Below, piece by piece: positions 24,401-36,339 of a stretch of DNA of 64,000 nt (positions are counted from its first letter, which is position 1; each line of letters begins with the position of its first letter). The stretch is taken from positions 17,742,759 to 17,806,758 of the forward strand of contig OY783204.1 in the NCBI GenBank assembly GCA_963678705.1, read 5' to 3'. The position numbers and the translations under genes are program-made. The DNA comes from Panorpa germanica (Eukaryota; Arthropoda; Insecta; Mecoptera; Panorpidae). The notes below the pieces were generated by a model that saw only the letters and a list, made by a program, of their open reading frames with translations, had not been told where the DNA came from and made no database searches.

Positions 24401-25080
24401 TTACCCTGTGAACCATTTATTAAAACTACTAAACAATGTTATAAATGTTTAAGATATAACCATACGGCCAATCAATGTAGCAAATGTGGTTCAAATGAAC
24501 ACACGCTAAATTTATGTAAAAATGAAATTATAAAATGTGTAAATTGTGATGAAGATCATGATGCGACTGATAAAAATTGTAAAGAAAGAAAAGGGCAACA
24601 AGAAATAAAATTTTTAATGGGAAACAGAAATCTTAGTTATCAAGAAGCCGCTATTGAAATACCTCAAATTTGGAAAGACAAAAATTCGTATACTGTAACT
24701 ACATAGATAGATAAAAAATAGATTTGATATATTATCTAATTATGAAAAGGACTTTCCCCAAAATTTAACAAGTTGTGAAAATAGTATACCAACATATAAG
24801 CCAGCACCCATTAAGAAAAGAACATATTTAGATAGAAACTGCAAAACGAAAAATATTAAAAAGCAAAATAATATAAATGATAATAAAATAGAAACAGTGG
24901 AACGGACAGTAATACTAAATTTTGTTAAGTAATTCAAAATTAATTAGTGAACTATTGAAATATTTAGAAATTTGTAAAATTAAATTATAAATTATAAAAG
25001 ATGTATAAAAAATGTTTGATGGTGGCTATGACGAAAGAAAGTCAAGGCAAATAAGTAAATAAATATAAAAAAAAAAAAAT
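24401..25080 (+). mobile_element. LINE family A copy: ORF1 C terminus fused to 3' tail by internal deletion
   Basis: Flanked by ATACAAATTTA (24390-24400) and the same 11 bp just after the A-tail (from about 25079), a clear target-site duplication. 24401-24706 encodes three zinc knuckles: CYKCLRYNHTANQC, CSKCGSNEHTLNLC and CVNCDEDHDATDKNC, typical of LINE ORF1 (Gag-like) proteins. After one frame change the reading continues to about 24905. From there the sequence jumps to the 3' end shared with the 44 kb copy (TTAAGTAATTCAAAATTAAT ... GATGGTGGCTATGAC) and ends in oligo-A. The whole ORF2 (endonuclease, RT, RNase H) is missing, and the 5' end is truncated inside ORF1. Confidence 0.8.
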
Positions 25081-25090
25081 ACAAATTTAG

Positions 25091-26205
25091 TAGACAAATG
25101 CGTATTAAAATTAAGACAAATTATTCATTATTTTAATATGCATTTTTGTCTGCTTTTAAGTGAGATTCTTGAATAATAAATATTGCCAGTTGGAATTTTC
25201 TAATAATATGTTCAATTTCTGATAACTTGTTTATAATTCCATCACCGTTCATTGTATGAAATACTTTCAGTTTTCTTTTTTACTTTGTGTTCCCATTTTA
25301 ATTATTTCCTTCGTCATAGGAAGAAGAAGACGTGTATGTCATATTTGAAGGATCGGTGTTCTGTAGGTTGTCTAAGAATCTTGCAAAATGTGTTTTATTA
25401 GCTTTGTCTTCAAGCATGGTAAAGTGTTATTTTAATGAGTAATAACTTATTGTTTGATTTTATATTTATGACAAAGGCAACAACCAAGCAAACGCATTTC
25501 TCATTATCAGCAATACCTCCAACGACTTTCCACACAAACCACGTGATAGCTTACTATCTTTGTCTTAAGTTGAATAAAGTAGTCATCACTTTCTTGCTAT
25601 TCTGATAAGAATGCACTTGATTTTAACCTAGTCACATCATAGTCTCGGGCAGAAAGTCATTTAAACTTTCACGTCTAAACCTGTGCCAGCCAGAAAGCTG
25701 ATAACTGTGAGAACTGCGCGCTGGAAATGCGAACGGAGTACCAATATTCAAATTATGACCACTTGTTTATTGATGAGATAAGCTCCTTTATCTGAGCTGG
25801 ACCTCGTCAATGCTTCATTATTTATCACATGCACCAGCTAGAGCATTTACAATTGATATTAGGGTTCATCCGTGGTAATTCTGTCCCCACTGGACCAGAC
25901 AGCAAATCATTATCATCTAACGTTGATAATATTAATATTTACGTTGATACATTTGATTTAGTTGCAAAATTTCAATAAAGAGCTCGATATATTTTATATA
26001 TGAATAGGAAATGAAGTTTCGATTTAATCGATTTATATAGAAAGCTAAAAGTGTTCTAAAAATTTACTTGCTATAGAACTCTTAAAAAAATCTTTATAAA
26101 TTTTAGAACATTTCTAGAGAATATTTTTCAAACAAAAATTCAAGATAAGGTATCTTAAAAAAATTAATAACAGTGTTTTAATTTTAATACGCATTTGTCT
26201 ATGAA
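25091..26205. repeat. Segment bounded by ~28-bp inverted repeats
   Basis: AGACAAATGCGTATTAAAAT at 25093 recurs inverted near 26185-26203, followed outward by ACAAATTT on both sides. The LINE copy at 24401 inserted directly beside the left arm. It could be a decayed DNA transposon of about 1.1 kb. No ORF is recognised and the true outer ends are unclear. Confidence 0.4.
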
Positions 26206-27534
26206 ATTTGTAATAAAATTGAGAACATTTTTAATAGCGTACATAAGTATTGGGTCTCTGATCAATTCACAACCACATTCACTCTTTTGAATTATATTGT
26301 GCATTCATGGTCCAAATTTTCTTGAAGCGGACCTGTTTAGAGGAAGACACCTTCATTCTGCATATAACTACATTGAAATAGTCACATAAGTAAATAAGTT
26401 AACGACTTTATGACACAGATCATAAAAAAATGAACTTGATGGAATATTCTCAACTCTCACAGGAAGAATAATTTAAAATAATAACATGACAGTAAAATTT
26501 TATGCTTTTTATACGTCCGTACATACCTGACATAAAATCCCGTAATAATAGTATAATGACGTCACGTTCCGTTCCGTAAGACATTATAATGCTCCCAAAC
26601 GTATTCCAGAGGAAGTATTCGATTATTTAACAACATCTTTCCATGTTGGTAAAAATGAAATCTGTTATTTTTGTAGGTTGGTTAATTTTTCTCAAAGAGA
26701 TAAACTCCTTTTTTTAATTTTATTTTATTTCGTTGTTGTTGCATAGCTTATACGTAGTATTATTTATGAACAACGCAAAAGAAATGTGTAGTTTATGGAA
26801 TATATACACAATAATAATTCGAATAATTTGTTTGTTGCTACATTTTATTATGTATCTTTAAGCTCTAATTAAAAAAATACTTTCGGTGTCTAGAGTTTGG
26901 AAATAATAGTTGAGTTGTACTCTTCTCTTCAAACACAAAATATCAATTCATGTATAATTTAACGTAATACTTTTTACCTTCCGCTACGTTGTATTAACAT
27001 AATTCTGTGACGTTGTCAATAAATACATGCAAATGACGATAAAAATATTTTGTTACTATATTTATTTAATATGTAACAATATATAATTTTGAATGGAAAG
27101 TTTCATTGATGTCAGAAAACATAAATTTATGTCAAAAGATAACTTCTGTGATGTAATCTTTTATTATATTAATCTGAAAGAATTTACAGATGCTATTCAT
27201 ATATGCCGTTCAAAAAAATATCGGAATTTGGTTCTTTTAACAGCGCAGTCCGCCATTTCAGTATCGCTACGAGTAAACAGAAAGTACCAGCGTCTGTTGC
27301 GCTACGGGTTATTATTTGATTTCTCGCACAAAAAGGTATTAAATCGACTGAAATTTTTAAGAGACTCCAAGCACAGTTCGGTAATGCTACTCTGAGTAAA
27401 ATTCATGTGTTTGACCGGCCAGCTTTAATGAAGACAATATTAAGAGTTTGAGGAAGACAATTCCCACATAAGTGTTACCCAGATTGCATCAGAAAATGTT
27501 GGATGACGCAAAGACTACTTATCGTAACGCGTGG
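26206..27534. other. Intergenic; ORF 27093-27395 of unknown nature
   Basis: A 100-codon ORF at 27093-27395 immediately precedes a mariner relic and may include its decayed N-terminal part, but I cannot align it. Around 26558-26745 a 60-codon open frame (APKRIPEEVFDYL) lacks a start codon and any known domain. Confidence 0.35.
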
Positions 27535-27712
27535 TCTTCTTACTGTACAACAATCCTCGGGCGCATTCAGCAGCTCTAACTCATGATAACCTTACTAAAT
27601 TATAATGACAGCCTCTTGAACACACCCTATTGTCAAGACTTATCCCCATGTGACTACCATATGTTTAGTTCACTTAAGGTAGCATTAAGAGAAAGAATTG
27701 AAGACAACGCTT
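27535..27712 (+). pseudogene. Mariner transposase relic, catalytic-core fragment
   Basis: Plus-strand frames give YNNPRAHSAALTHDNLTKL, matching the HDNARPHxAxxTxxxL block of mariner transposases. After a stop and frame change comes LEH...YCQDLSPCDYHMF-SLKVALRE, matching EHPPYSPDLSPCDYHLFGPLK. The aspartate of the HDN motif is replaced and the frame is broken, so it is inactive. Confidence 0.7.
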
Positions 27713-28801
27713 AATTTCTTACGTAAGCTCAGACTCATACATAAGTTTAAATAAAGTTTTAAAATATCCAATAAAAAAGAAATAGAACACAACCCAATAT
27801 TGTTTAAGAATCAATAAAGTTTTTTTTAGATTTATGTAATAATAAAAGTTTGAACATAACTGAAAGAAGAATAGGATATTGTTTTGAAAGGTCGAAAAAG
27901 CTAAAACAAGTTTTGACGTATAATGTGTAAAATAGGGAACATGGGCAACCACTGTAAAACAATTTCAGTTTCGTAATGAACTAAACAAAGCTTTACACAC
28001 ATACAGTAATTAATAAAATTAATTAAAAACTTATAATTAACATTATAATTATATAAAACCAAAGCAGAGCTAATTACTACACCCCAAATAGTTGAATAGT
28101 TTAAATACGCATGTCTCGGATCGTGTAATCTATACGTGCTTATAATCTATATCAGATAGGTCAAGACGACAGAGCCCCCAGACATACATCGTTTTAGAAA
28201 AGCTGAAATTTTTAAAAGAAATAGTGAAATATGTAGTGAATAGTAAGTAGTGACAAATGTTAGCTTAAAAGCGGGGTCAATTTACAGGTGCGGTTTAGCC
28301 TATACGTGAAAGTATGATAACTGGCTTTGATATAAGTTTTAGAGAATGTTATTAAAAACCAACATCAGCTATTGCCAGACCCCTCCCATGAACCTTAACT
28401 TCCGAGAAACGCTTTAAAACTCTGCGGAAGCTTAGGCCCACGAGGCCTAATATTCTGTTAAATATATATAAGACAATATCTCCAAATTTATTAAAAATCC
28501 TAAATTTTTAATCAAACTTATGTGTTGCTCTGAAATCAAAGTCTTTTATTTTAGTAATTTACATACACATTATAATAATTACACTGTTTAACTTAAATCG
28601 TGCTATCATACCTGAAATCAATGAAACGACATTTAAAGTTTATTATTTAAATTGTTATTTCTTTTTTATCTAATTTTGTAATAACTTAACAATATGCACA
28701 GTGAGTTCTGTCGACTCCAAATATCAACTATGTTATTCATCACAACGTCAATTATCGAGTCCATGAGTATATGGTCGCTGTTTTACCGACAAACGAGCTT
28801 G

Positions 28802-28877
<76 letters not shown>

Positions 28878-30369
28878 CCAGCCAGTTCACGTAGGTGAGC
28901 GATGTTTAAATGCATTTGCTACTGCAAAATATTTTCATTCATAAGTTGACATTATTTAGACATGAGTGTACTAAATGTACTTTTAACGTACATACTAGTG
29001 CGTCTTAAACATGCACAATAATAAAACCCTTACTTTTGCTATTTTTAAAGATTATAGGTAGTATTTTTATGAAACAAAAATGTTTCAAAACGAAGTCGGT
29101 CTTCATCAAAGAGAATTCTATATTAGTAACATAAAGAGTATTCTATTTTCTCAAAAGTATTTTTAAAATTCGTATTTGGTATATAAATACTAGCATAAAA
29201 TTTATTTTTTATTTTGTATTTGAAATAGGAAAATAACGAAGTATTTGCATTTTGTATTTAAATACTTTTGAAAATCATTTGTGCACATATCTGAATCTAA
29301 GTAAGTGTGGAGTAATCCATTTTGCTTCTGAAACTTTTAACTCAGTTTCCGATCAGAAACACCGTCGAAATGATCACGCTTTTTTGATGTCAGTAAGTCG
29401 CCCTATATTACCCAAATGTCGATTCAGATGCTAGTTCATATCTGAGAATATCTTATTTGAATTTTATACGCTTCTGATCCATATTGTATGGCTGGAGGTC
29501 TGGCGGCTCTGGAATCTTAGCGAAGGGTAGTACATTCTATGTTAATAAACTAATCGGATGACTACTGGGATATTATCTGTATTTACATCGTTTTCATTTC
29601 TTATAGCTGAATTTATGATCCCCTCAACTACGCAAACCCCATTCCCCCCATCCTATTCTGAACCGGACCGTCTGAGGGATGGCCAACTGCCAGTGACTAC
29701 ATCTTTGTTTTAATGATGTCTAAAACTGAAATAAGTTTCTTCTCAGTAACCCAGAGAGCCTGAATAAATACGTCCTGTATATTTATGTTAACCAAAACCA
29801 TTTTGGTTACGGAACAGTTTTTGCTTGTTTAGTGTCCTTAGGGATTTTGAGGTTAGAGTTACTGATAGGTCTAGGAAAAACCTTTACGATATAGTTTCCA
29901 GGAAACCAAAAGCTCTTTAATACTTCTAGGGGATTCTTTGTAGGTGGAAACCCGAATACAGAGTTCGTATTGCTTCCCTTGAAGGATCAAGGAGCTCTTA
30001 TGCACAGGATAATATTGAATAAAGGTTTTGAAAACTCCACAAATTGCTAAATTATATTAATGGAATCGTCTCATAGGTGCTTTCAGTAAAAGTCATGTCT
30101 TCGTGTAATGGATTTTTTAAGTCTTTAGAAAATAAATCTATAAAGATATCAATAATATAAAATTTAAAAAAAGTGCATGTATTTAATGCAAAGTAATTCC
30201 TAAAGAGGTAATTTTTTTTCAATGCTTTGTCGATGCTGTTAAAATTTGAACACCTTGCATTTTAATATATTATTATCTTTGATTATTTACAATTAGAAAT
30301 TGAAGTAAAAACTAAGGAATACTAAGTCATGATTTCAATTACTTTACTCAATAAAATCACTTTAAACTT
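27713..30369. other. Intergenic with dispersed repeat pieces
   Basis: 28155-28290 and 28460-28595 are related to 10025-10145 and (inverted) 9235-9360, suggesting one older repeat family split in both places. No gene is recognised. ORFs at 27719-27952 and 29252-29434 lack known domains. Confidence 0.45.
28802..28875. repeat. (TA)n microsatellite
   Basis: About 74 bp of nearly uninterrupted TA, with one AA interruption near 28810. It encodes the artefactual YIYI tail of an overlapping ORF. Confidence 0.98.
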
Positions 30370-30371
30370 TA

Positions 30372-30715
30372 GCAGTGGTCTAGAAGTGGTCTTCGCTGTG
30401 TGGACGTCGTTGGTGGTGGAAAGCTCAAGGTCCGAGAAGACTATTGCCGACTTGTAGGTGTGAGGTTGAAGTAGCCGACCCACAGCATATAATTTTGGAA
30501 TACAGAATAACAGAAGAATGCAAAAATAATCTAATTTTTGCCAACGAATATCCAAGCTCTGCTCATAAACCCTGTGTCGGTGTGCTTGCTTATTGATAGG
30601 ATATGGAGCGTGGCGAAATTTAAAGCTTAAGAGATTATTGTAATGTATTGTATAGAGTAACGTAAAGGGCGAAAAAAGAGCGAGGTCCTAAGAAGCCCAG
30701 CAAGCTATAACTAAA
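30372..30715 (+). pseudogene. Decayed LINE 3' end (family B, copy 2)
   Basis: It matches 35535-35950 in the same orientation: GTCTTCGCTGTGTGGACGTC, GTTGGTGGTGGAAAG, AAGGTCCGAGAAGA, GCTTATTGATAGGATATGGA, and the tail GGCGAAAAAAG...GAGGTCCTAAGAAGCCC. Multiple stops and a ~60-bp internal deletion remove coding capacity. Confidence 0.65.
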
Positions 30716-30984
30716 AAAGAAAAAATAGTAATTGAAACTTTAATTTACAAATAGTTTTACTTCCTCAGATAAGACATATTAGTCATACTACTCTAAGTGT
30801 AATTTAAGTTCGTTGTTAATGAAACGATCCTCTTAAACTAGTTTTTATATCCGATGTTGCTCGGTTCATTCCGGAAGGCATGATTTCATTCCTAGTAACG
30901 TCTTTTTTAAAGTTATCACATAGGATTGGAATCACGTCAAATTATGCCTTGAGGGTGAGATCCCTTGTAATTAAAATAGAATTA

Positions 30985-31212
30985 CAATACAGTGGTCGAG
31001 AATATTGATGCTTGGCGTAAGACAGCAATGTCTTCAAGTTCGATTCCTGGGTAGAGTTATATTTTCTGGGTTTGGTTGTTATCAAGGTAAATTGACTGTG
31101 TAAATAAATAATTAAAAACTAATTAGACATCACAAAAATTGTCAATTTAATAGCAGGTCGTCGGGGATATGACTCAGCATTGGAAATAGGCCGACGTTCA
31201 ATAAATTAACAA
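30985..31212 (+). mobile_element. tRNA-like SINE, copy 1
   Basis: The head contains AGTTCGATTCCTGG (31037-31050), which resembles a tRNA pol III B box, after a CAGTGGTCGAG segment that could be a degenerate A box. The body has TTTTCTGGGTTTGGTTGTTAT and the 3' part has ACTCAGCATTGGAAATAGGC and CGACGTTCAATAAATTAAC. A second copy lies at 40345-41302, interrupted by another element. The tRNA of origin is not identified. Confidence 0.6.
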
Positions 31213-31619
31213 AAAGTACTCAACAAAAACTTTTCTAGAAAAATATAATTCAGAAGTGGGACAAAACTTGAAGGTTCCTTAAAATTTCGTTACGTCACTG
31301 GATGCTTCCAGACACACCACTATTTATGCATGTGCTTCACAGATTTTACCGTTCGAAGTGCGAGTGAAAAATAATTAACAATTAAAAATAAATGTATTAT
31401 CAAATATTTGTTTTATACTATTAAACAATGGGAAATCATTTGAAAATTTATTTAAAATACAATACCATATTTATGATATTTGCATTATATAGTATACATT
31501 GTATTTATTAAATACATATTGTTGTCACTGTATTTTGAATTTAGCATTAGTATTTACTTTAGTATTTTGAATTATAAGTCTGTTTTATGTTATTATTTTT
31601 TATTACTATTTTATTTAAT

Positions 31620-31850
31620 GTTTTTACCCTTAAGCACTACATTATTCCGCTTTAAATCTATCAGATTACATTTCATTGTATTCCTTAGTCTAGTTATTCA
31701 TTATTTTTACTTAAAAAGTAACTTAAACACCAATACTTTTCTCGTCCTGTTACTTCTACGTTACACTCACTCCCATTTCTCTATACCTCCGCCATCCACC
31801 TCTTTCCTTCACTACCTCCCTCCAATGGCTGCTCCATCTTCTTTCTGTCT
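31620..31850 (+). repeat. Dispersed repeat: conserved head plus polypyrimidine run (copy 1)
   Basis: The head TTAAGCACTACATTATTCCG with TTAAATC...ATTACATTTCATTGT is shared with 35362 and 42575. It is followed by a C/T-rich tract (31755-31850). The family's nature is unknown. It could be an antisense fragment of a retroelement with an E/K/R-rich protein. Confidence 0.55.
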
Positions 31851-31852
31851 TA

Positions 31853-32524
31853 GGCCTGTCTCAGTATGGCACCGTATTTAAGCGAATTTCTGCCGGACGT
31901 ATACGGGCTACTACGCTTTACCTATCCGAACCCTGTAAATGTAATGAGACCTCTCTGGAGCTCTCAGACTGCAAGCTACAAAGCAGTCCGAATACGGGCG
32001 GCACTACCTCGCACATTAGAACCGTATAAAGGCGAATTTTATCCAAGCGTTACCACTACTACAACGATATCCTATCCGAACCTTTGTAAATGCAAACAGC
32101 CGCCTCTGACTGGAGGGGATACCTAAGATCGCTTGTTGTTACGCTGCAATACGGTTCAAATGAGATCTATCGGCGACATCGCTTGTGACGAGTATGTTTT
32201 GCATGCTTCAGTTTATGTTTGTATTTCAGTAAATCATGGACACCGATACCGATACGATAGAACTAAATTTAAATTCACGACAACCAGAACTCAGATATAT
32301 AATAAATACTAAAGTCCCTGTAATACCAGTAGTATATCGATAAAAATTAAAGTTAAAGTTTGCTCTCATAATAAATTATATTAGTGCTAAAGAACTCCAA
32401 TACACCCCCTACAGTACACAAGTTAGTTATCTGACGACTGACTACAGACATCTGTGACACACATAGCCGGTTTGCTTTGTAGCTCATCCAACCCGCCGAT
32501 TTACGTCCTTTACTGAGACAGGCC
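31853..32524. mobile_element. Harbinger-like MITE, complete
   Basis: TTA at 31850-31852 and 32525-32527 flanks GGCCTGTCTCAGTA and its exact inverse, giving 14-bp terminal repeats and a 3-bp TTA duplication, as in PIF/Harbinger elements. Length is 672 bp, with no transposase ORF. The left half holds an internal duplication: the block with ACCGTAT...GGCGAATTT...TATCCGAACC occurs twice about 160 bp apart. The right half is shared, inverted, with 3651-3990. Confidence 0.85.
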
Positions 32525-32527
32525 TTA

Positions 32528-33150
32528 TGTTCTGCTTATCTTTTCTATCCGTCTGTTTCATAGATTTGTTTAACAATTGTTGTGATCGCTGTGGTGTCAG
32601 AAAACTGGCAACAGCGTGAGAGAGGTACAATGACTATTAGAAATAGCATAAGAATGTTTGGTTTTCCTTTATGAACAATGAGCAGAGACAAATAGCTGCA
32701 TTGAATGTTCCTGAAAAGGCGAAAGAATTTTAAATAGCGTCTTATTTAATAGTTATATAGCTTTAAGTATTTGAATTTAATTTTATATCAAGCATTATTA
32801 TTGTAAACCTTTTAATTGTCTTATTTATTATTATTATAGAAATTACAAGGCAAGAAAAGGCTCATAAAAGTGCATTATTGTATACCCTTGTCAATATCTG
32901 ACATAGAGCTCATGTCGCCACAGCTAGGGGAATATATTTAACGCGGAAATTTCGGGTATTCATAAAAGGACGTTATACCCTTTATCCCAATACCTTACAT
33001 GTATTATACAGGGTGTTTTCTAAAGACCTTAACTATTTCAAGGTACCTGAAACAGAGAAAACAGTTTTTTTTAAATGTTTATTGATAAGAATGAAATAGC
33101 AAAGAAACAAACTTTTATTTTTAAAAAATAACGTCGTTGCTTATCATACG
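32528..33150. other. Intergenic with a solitary CAGGGTGT end
   Basis: TACAGGGTGTTTTCTAAAGA at 33006 looks like one terminus of a mariner-type element, but no matching inverse is found nearby. No coding sequence is recognised. Confidence 0.4.
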
Positions 33151-33790
33151 AATGGGCTTGTGTCCTCATTTTTTATAGATCGATTTTTCAATTGTTGATT
33201 GAAATTGATGTTAATAAGTGTGTATTGGCGTGTCTATTTTATTAAATATCTAAATGTTGACGGAGATATAGCAATTAAAAATTTGAATTGTAGTTTTAGC
33301 GCTAGAAATGGTCGGCCATATTTGTATGGTGTGAAATGCATTTTAATGTCAGTTATTTGTTGAGTAGGTCAGTGCTGTGGAAATGTTCTGTAGCTGTTCG
33401 TAGTCGAAATAATCAAGTCAAGTCAAAGAATAATAAGTTTTTATATTATTAAACCCTGCTAAGGCAATCATAATATTGAAGTTTGAGTGTTCCTTGAAAT
33501 AGCTGCAAATAATATTTGATATTTTGATATATAAATATATATAGCAGAGATTTATGAGCTGTAAGGTTGGTAACCTGACACAAGGATTGTGATGTCACAT
33601 GCACTTGGAATGTGTACAACGTTGAATCTCTTTAATAATTAAAGACACAAAATGACTTTTTTAATTGGTAATATTTCTTAACATATAAGGAGTAATTAAA
33701 AAATAATTGGACATTTGAGGTACTAGTAACCCACTTTATCAATATACAGTACACTTTTATAGAAATTAAGACATAGGACACAAGCCCATT
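33151..33790. mobile_element. Non-autonomous DNA element, GGGCTTGTGTCC ends, copy 1
   Basis: The termini AATGGGCTTGTGTCCT and its inverse AGGACACAAGCCCATT bound 640 bp. The interior matches 49883-50502 in the same orientation over nearly its full length (for example GGAGATATAGCAATTAAAAA and GATTGTGATGTCACATGCA). There is no ORF of note, and no clear target duplication. Confidence 0.75.
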
Positions 33791-35360
33791 CTGCGAATTA
33801 TGCATACATAACGTACCGAATTTACAGCTACTGCTAAGCATCTTGCGTGCTAGGTCAAATGAGTCGGACACTTGTGCATAAGAGTTCGAGGGAGACTATT
33901 TGAGCACTTAAGCTCAAATAAACCACTTATTAACAAACCACTTAAAGGTAAACATGTATTTTATCATATTTGAACCTACCTCAAAACATTTAATCATTAT
34001 CAATAAAAGACTAGTTCGTTTTAGTAAGCAACCACTTTTTCTTTTGCTTAATAATTAGTTTTGACTTTTGGTCTTTGATTAGAAAGGGTAACTGAATTTC
34101 CTTTCTTATGTCAAAAATTAACAACTTTTCAAAGTAATTTGCTCATTTTGTGCGTAGTATTTTTTTCCATTGCTGGTCAAAGACGAAGTTAATGTTTTTG
34201 CTGAGGATTAAGTTAAGATTAAACCAGAACCTTTACGTATTTTACATAAGTCATCGACAAAATAATGCTTGTGTCGTCTTAAGTATCTATTCACGAGCGT
34301 GGAATTAAAAAATACTAAAATAGAGAGATATCCAAACGCTAAAAAATGGAGAAACTTTAAACTGACGATATCTCGAAAACCATGCGACTTTTACTGAGGT
34401 CATGTTCGATACCTCTGTAGCAGGTCTACCTCCGGTGTCGGTGTGATGTGATACTTTTGGGACACCCTGTTTATAGTATATGGTATACAATGTACAATGC
34501 CGCTGTCTGCTGATATTTTGTAATATTAGTCACAAAAATCAACAAACGAACATCAGTAAAAAGACTCTATAAAAAAAAAAATATCATAAACAACCTGTTT
34601 AAAAGCATATATAGTTGTAGATGCAAAATAATGTCATTTACAATTATTTCTTAAAATTTACCACATGTAAATAGTGTAGCATATGAGCCAGGCGAATAGG
34701 TGCTCTTGCTAATGTGTAATTTGTATGCAAGGTGCTGAGTTTGTTACATGCATTTTGTCAACTACATAAATATATTTTCCTGGTGCAGTTTTGTATATAG
34801 AGGTAACTCAATAATACTAAATAAATTTCAATATTAAATTTGCTTATAGAGCGTGAATATAAAGTAGGAACTTGAAATGAAAAATGTAAACAGTTTTCTG
34901 TAAACACGCAAATGCAATATCAGCGACATCTGGATTCCGTTTATGTTGTGTCTTGCGTTTGCTATTGGATACGGGGGAGCAAAAAGTCTACAGAATGTAG
35001 GACATATCACATATACGAATAATGTATATACTGTACCACACTATACATATCTATGAACAGAATGACGGGAACTGCGCCTTCAAAATGTGGTTTAGGCAAC
35101 GAACAGAGCACGAAAATATAAATGTCACGGTTTAGAGACGATGAGTACGGTGACAAAGCGGTGGTTAGCGGAATGAATTACAATAAGGTTAACAAAGACA
35201 TTTTAAAGAGGTCTATTATTCAAATTTAGATACAATTGGTTAAGGCATTTAACAAAATGAGATGTAGAAGAGGCTACAGCTATATTACTGGTTTTTAACC
35301 TTTTTAAAACAAAATTTTGTGAAGCATTAAAATCGATGTTTTCGTAGTTATTATTTTGCA
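33791..35360. other. Intergenic, no gene recognised
   Basis: 34440-34470 carries ACTTTTGGGACACCCTGT, another solitary mariner-like terminus (inverse orientation) without an obvious partner. ORF 34305-34490 ends in it and is not a gene. Confidence 0.4.
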
Positions 35361-35361
35361 T

Positions 35362-35470
35362 TAGGTACTACATTTTTCCGTTTTAAATCATTAAATTACA
35401 TATCATTGTGCTTAATCACATTTTATTTGTGATTCTTATTCTATCTACGCATTCTCACTCCTTCCAAAAG
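35362..35470 (+). repeat. Dispersed repeat head (copy 2)
   Basis: TTAGGTACTACATTTTTCCG and CATATCATTGTGCTTAATC match the heads at 31625 and 42575. Unlike those copies, it is followed by a LINE tail and only then by the polypyrimidine tract at 35970, suggesting that the LINE inserted into this repeat. Confidence 0.5.
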
Positions 35471-35534
35471 AAAAAAATTAAAATAAAACAAAACAGATGG
35501 TATGTAGAACAATTCAGAGAAACGAAGAAAGTTT

Positions 35535-35955
35535 TTCAGTTTACAGTCTTCGGTGTGCGGACGTCGTTGGTGGTGGAAAGCCCAAGGTCCGAGAAGATTG
35601 TTATCACTTATCTCGAGACTGAGGGTAGACCATACAGGGGCATTGGCACATCTTAAAAGAAATCAATTGGTAGAAGAAGATATGTGCAATTGTGGAGAAG
35701 GGGTAGCAGATCCAGAACATTTGATCTTCCAATATACAGATACGGAGGCCTGCAGAAATAATTTGTACAGAGTTTTGGTAAAAAATGGAGTGGAGTTGCC
35801 AACGAGTATGCAGGAACTACTAAGATATCCGAGGTGGCCAGTGTGCTTAGTGATAGACAGGATATGGCATATAGCGGGTTTAAAAATTTTAGGTATGAAG
35901 TAAGAAAGGCGAAAAAAGGACCGTGGTCTTAAGAAGCCCGTGAATTATTAAAAAA
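35535..35955 (+). pseudogene. LINE ORF2 C terminus and 3' tail (family B, best copy)
   Basis: A frame of 116 codons (35553-35903) includes HTGALAHLKRNQLVEED, then CNCGEGVADPEHLIFQ, the zinc-binding region found after RNase H/RT in jockey- and R1-type LINEs (C-x-CG...D-x-EH-x-x-F-x-C). The last Cys is Tyr here. After the stop, the tail AGGCGAAAAAAGGACCGTGG ends in A-rich sequence at about 35955. The copy is 5' truncated, with no RT motifs. Related tails lie at 19.1 and 30.4 kb. Confidence 0.65.
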
Positions 35956-35964
35956 AAAAACAAA

Positions 35965-36335
35965 AACAGATTCTCTCTTCCTGCTATTCTTTCCTCTGTT
36001 TCTACTTTGCCCTTCTTTTTTTCCTCGCTCCTTCTATCTGTCTGGGCTATTCACCGCTTCACTTCACTGCCTCCCTTTAATAACTGGACAATCTTCTATC
36101 CACTTCTCTCACATGAATATTTAATGTGCTCCAACGTTTTTATCTCTCTCTTCTTCTTATGTTCCTTTTCTCTTTTTCTCATATATATTCCGGTATCTCT
36201 CTCTCTCAAATCTTCTTGTATCTTTCATTGTATTTGCTATTATCAATTTTTTCCATACTTCTTACATATCTCTGTCTCTTCTCCTTAGCTCCTTTTCCAC
36301 ACTTCTGCCTTCTTCTCTTCTTCTTTCCGCTTCTT
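35965..36335 (+). repeat. Polypyrimidine-rich tract
   Basis: About 370 bp of C/T-rich sequence, comparable to 31755-31850, 42735-43010 and 48381-48830. The long hydrophobic ORFs here (S/L/F/Y-rich) are by-products of base composition. Confidence 0.7.
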
Positions 36336-36339
36336 CTCT

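Noticed and set aside
28694-28876. 60-codon ORF ending in YIYIYI
   Set aside because: The tail is a translated TA microsatellite.
33006-34472. One 1.47 kb mariner-type element between CAGGGTGT ends
   Set aside because: The two ends differ after the first 8-9 bases and the span contains a separate element, so they are not a pair.
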